Origin: an uncultured Clostridia bacterium
GTDB lineage: Bacteria; Bacillota; Clostridia; Oscillospirales; Oscillospiraceae
Direction of reading: 5' to 3'
NCBI GenBank assembly: GCA_945926565.1
Contig: CAMELY010000006.1
Location: forward strand, 1 to 22,680
DNA length: 22,680 nt
The stretch's first letter is position 1, and every line of letters starts with the position of its first letter. The position numbers and the translations under genes are program-made. The notes under the pieces were generated by a model, which was not told the DNA's origin, did no database searches, and saw only the letters and a list, made by a program, of their open reading frames with translations. Shown piece by piece: positions 22,631 to 22,680 of the stretch.

Positions 22631-22672
22631 AACTGCCGGGTGCGTTCCATCGGACGCACCCGGCAGTTTTTT
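22631..22672 (+). terminator. terminator of the surface-glycan operon
   Basis: Perfect 15-bp stem AACTGCCGGGTGCGT/ACGCACCCGGCAGTT (22631-22645, 22654-22668) with an 8-nt loop. Six T (22667-22672) start at the foot of the stem. It lies 144 nt after the GNAT stop. Apart from the dispersed repeat, 22488-22630 shows no gene. Confidence 0.92.
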
Positions 22673-22680
22673 CGTCTTTT

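Noticed and set aside
1..22680. tRNA or rRNA genes, integrases, transposases, attachment sites, replication origins
   Set aside because: None was recognised on reading both strands by eye; small or divergent examples could be missed without a covariance-model search.

Overview
The window is about 22.7 kb of GC-rich, densely coded DNA from what looks like an endospore-forming gut clostridium of the Oscillospiraceae/Ruminococcaceae group (Flavonifractor/Lawsonibacter/Intestinimonas-like). Support for this: a spore germination protease gene (gpr) divergent from rpsT, a TatD-linked radical SAM gene, a T-box leader, GTG/TTG starts behind strong Shine-Dalgarno sequences, canonical sigma-A promoters with 17-bp spacers, and a short palindromic dispersed repeat of a kind I recall from these genomes. 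The genus is an inference. I saw no rRNA, tRNA, CRISPR array, integrase or transposase.

Region 1 (1-1970): the 5' part of gpr (minus strand, cut by the window edge), then rpsT (ribosomal protein S20, TTG start) with its own promoter and terminator, then a YihY/BrkB membrane protein.

Region 2 (1987-7472, minus strand): a probable operon reading tatD, TatD-linked radical SAM protein, and a 1,299-residue exported protein. The last combines a signal peptide, a Gln-Pro-Ala hexapeptide repeat, eight fibronectin III-like units, a short cell-wall-binding-like segment and a C-terminal L,D-transpeptidase (YkuD) domain. Divergent from tatD is a putative lipoprotein N-acetylmuramoyl-L-alanine amidase (7619-8539).

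Region 3 (8605-10628, minus strand): a stand-alone D-lyxose isomerase gene and a cysteine synthase gene (cysK). cysK has a consensus promoter and a 139-nt leader with candidate operator and small ORFs.

Region 4 (10698-13876): divergent from cysK, a consensus promoter drives a T-box leader whose apparent specifier codon is ATG (Met). It precedes metN-metI-metQ, the methionine ABC importer. Cysteine synthesis and methionine uptake are thus controlled back-to-back from one intergenic region. secG follows in convergent orientation.

Region 5 (14383-22672): one promoter starts a tightly packed eight-gene operon that closes with a strong terminator: NTP_transf_5-like nucleotidyltransferase, CpsB-type PHP phosphotyrosine phosphatase, membrane-anchored Ig-like protein, Wzz/BY-kinase fusion 1 with a Gly-Tyr repeat tail, S24/S26 signal-peptidase-like protein, Wzz/BY-kinase fusion 2, UDP-galactopyranose mutase (glf) and a GNAT acetyltransferase. 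It holds the phosphotyrosine control machinery of a capsule/exopolysaccharide pathway and a galactofuranose precursor enzyme, but no glycosyltransferase, flippase or polymerase. This is the most unusual part of the window and the best candidate for an undescribed system: two non-identical BY-kinases bracketing a signal-peptidase-like gene, apparently acting on glycan assembly genes located elsewhere.
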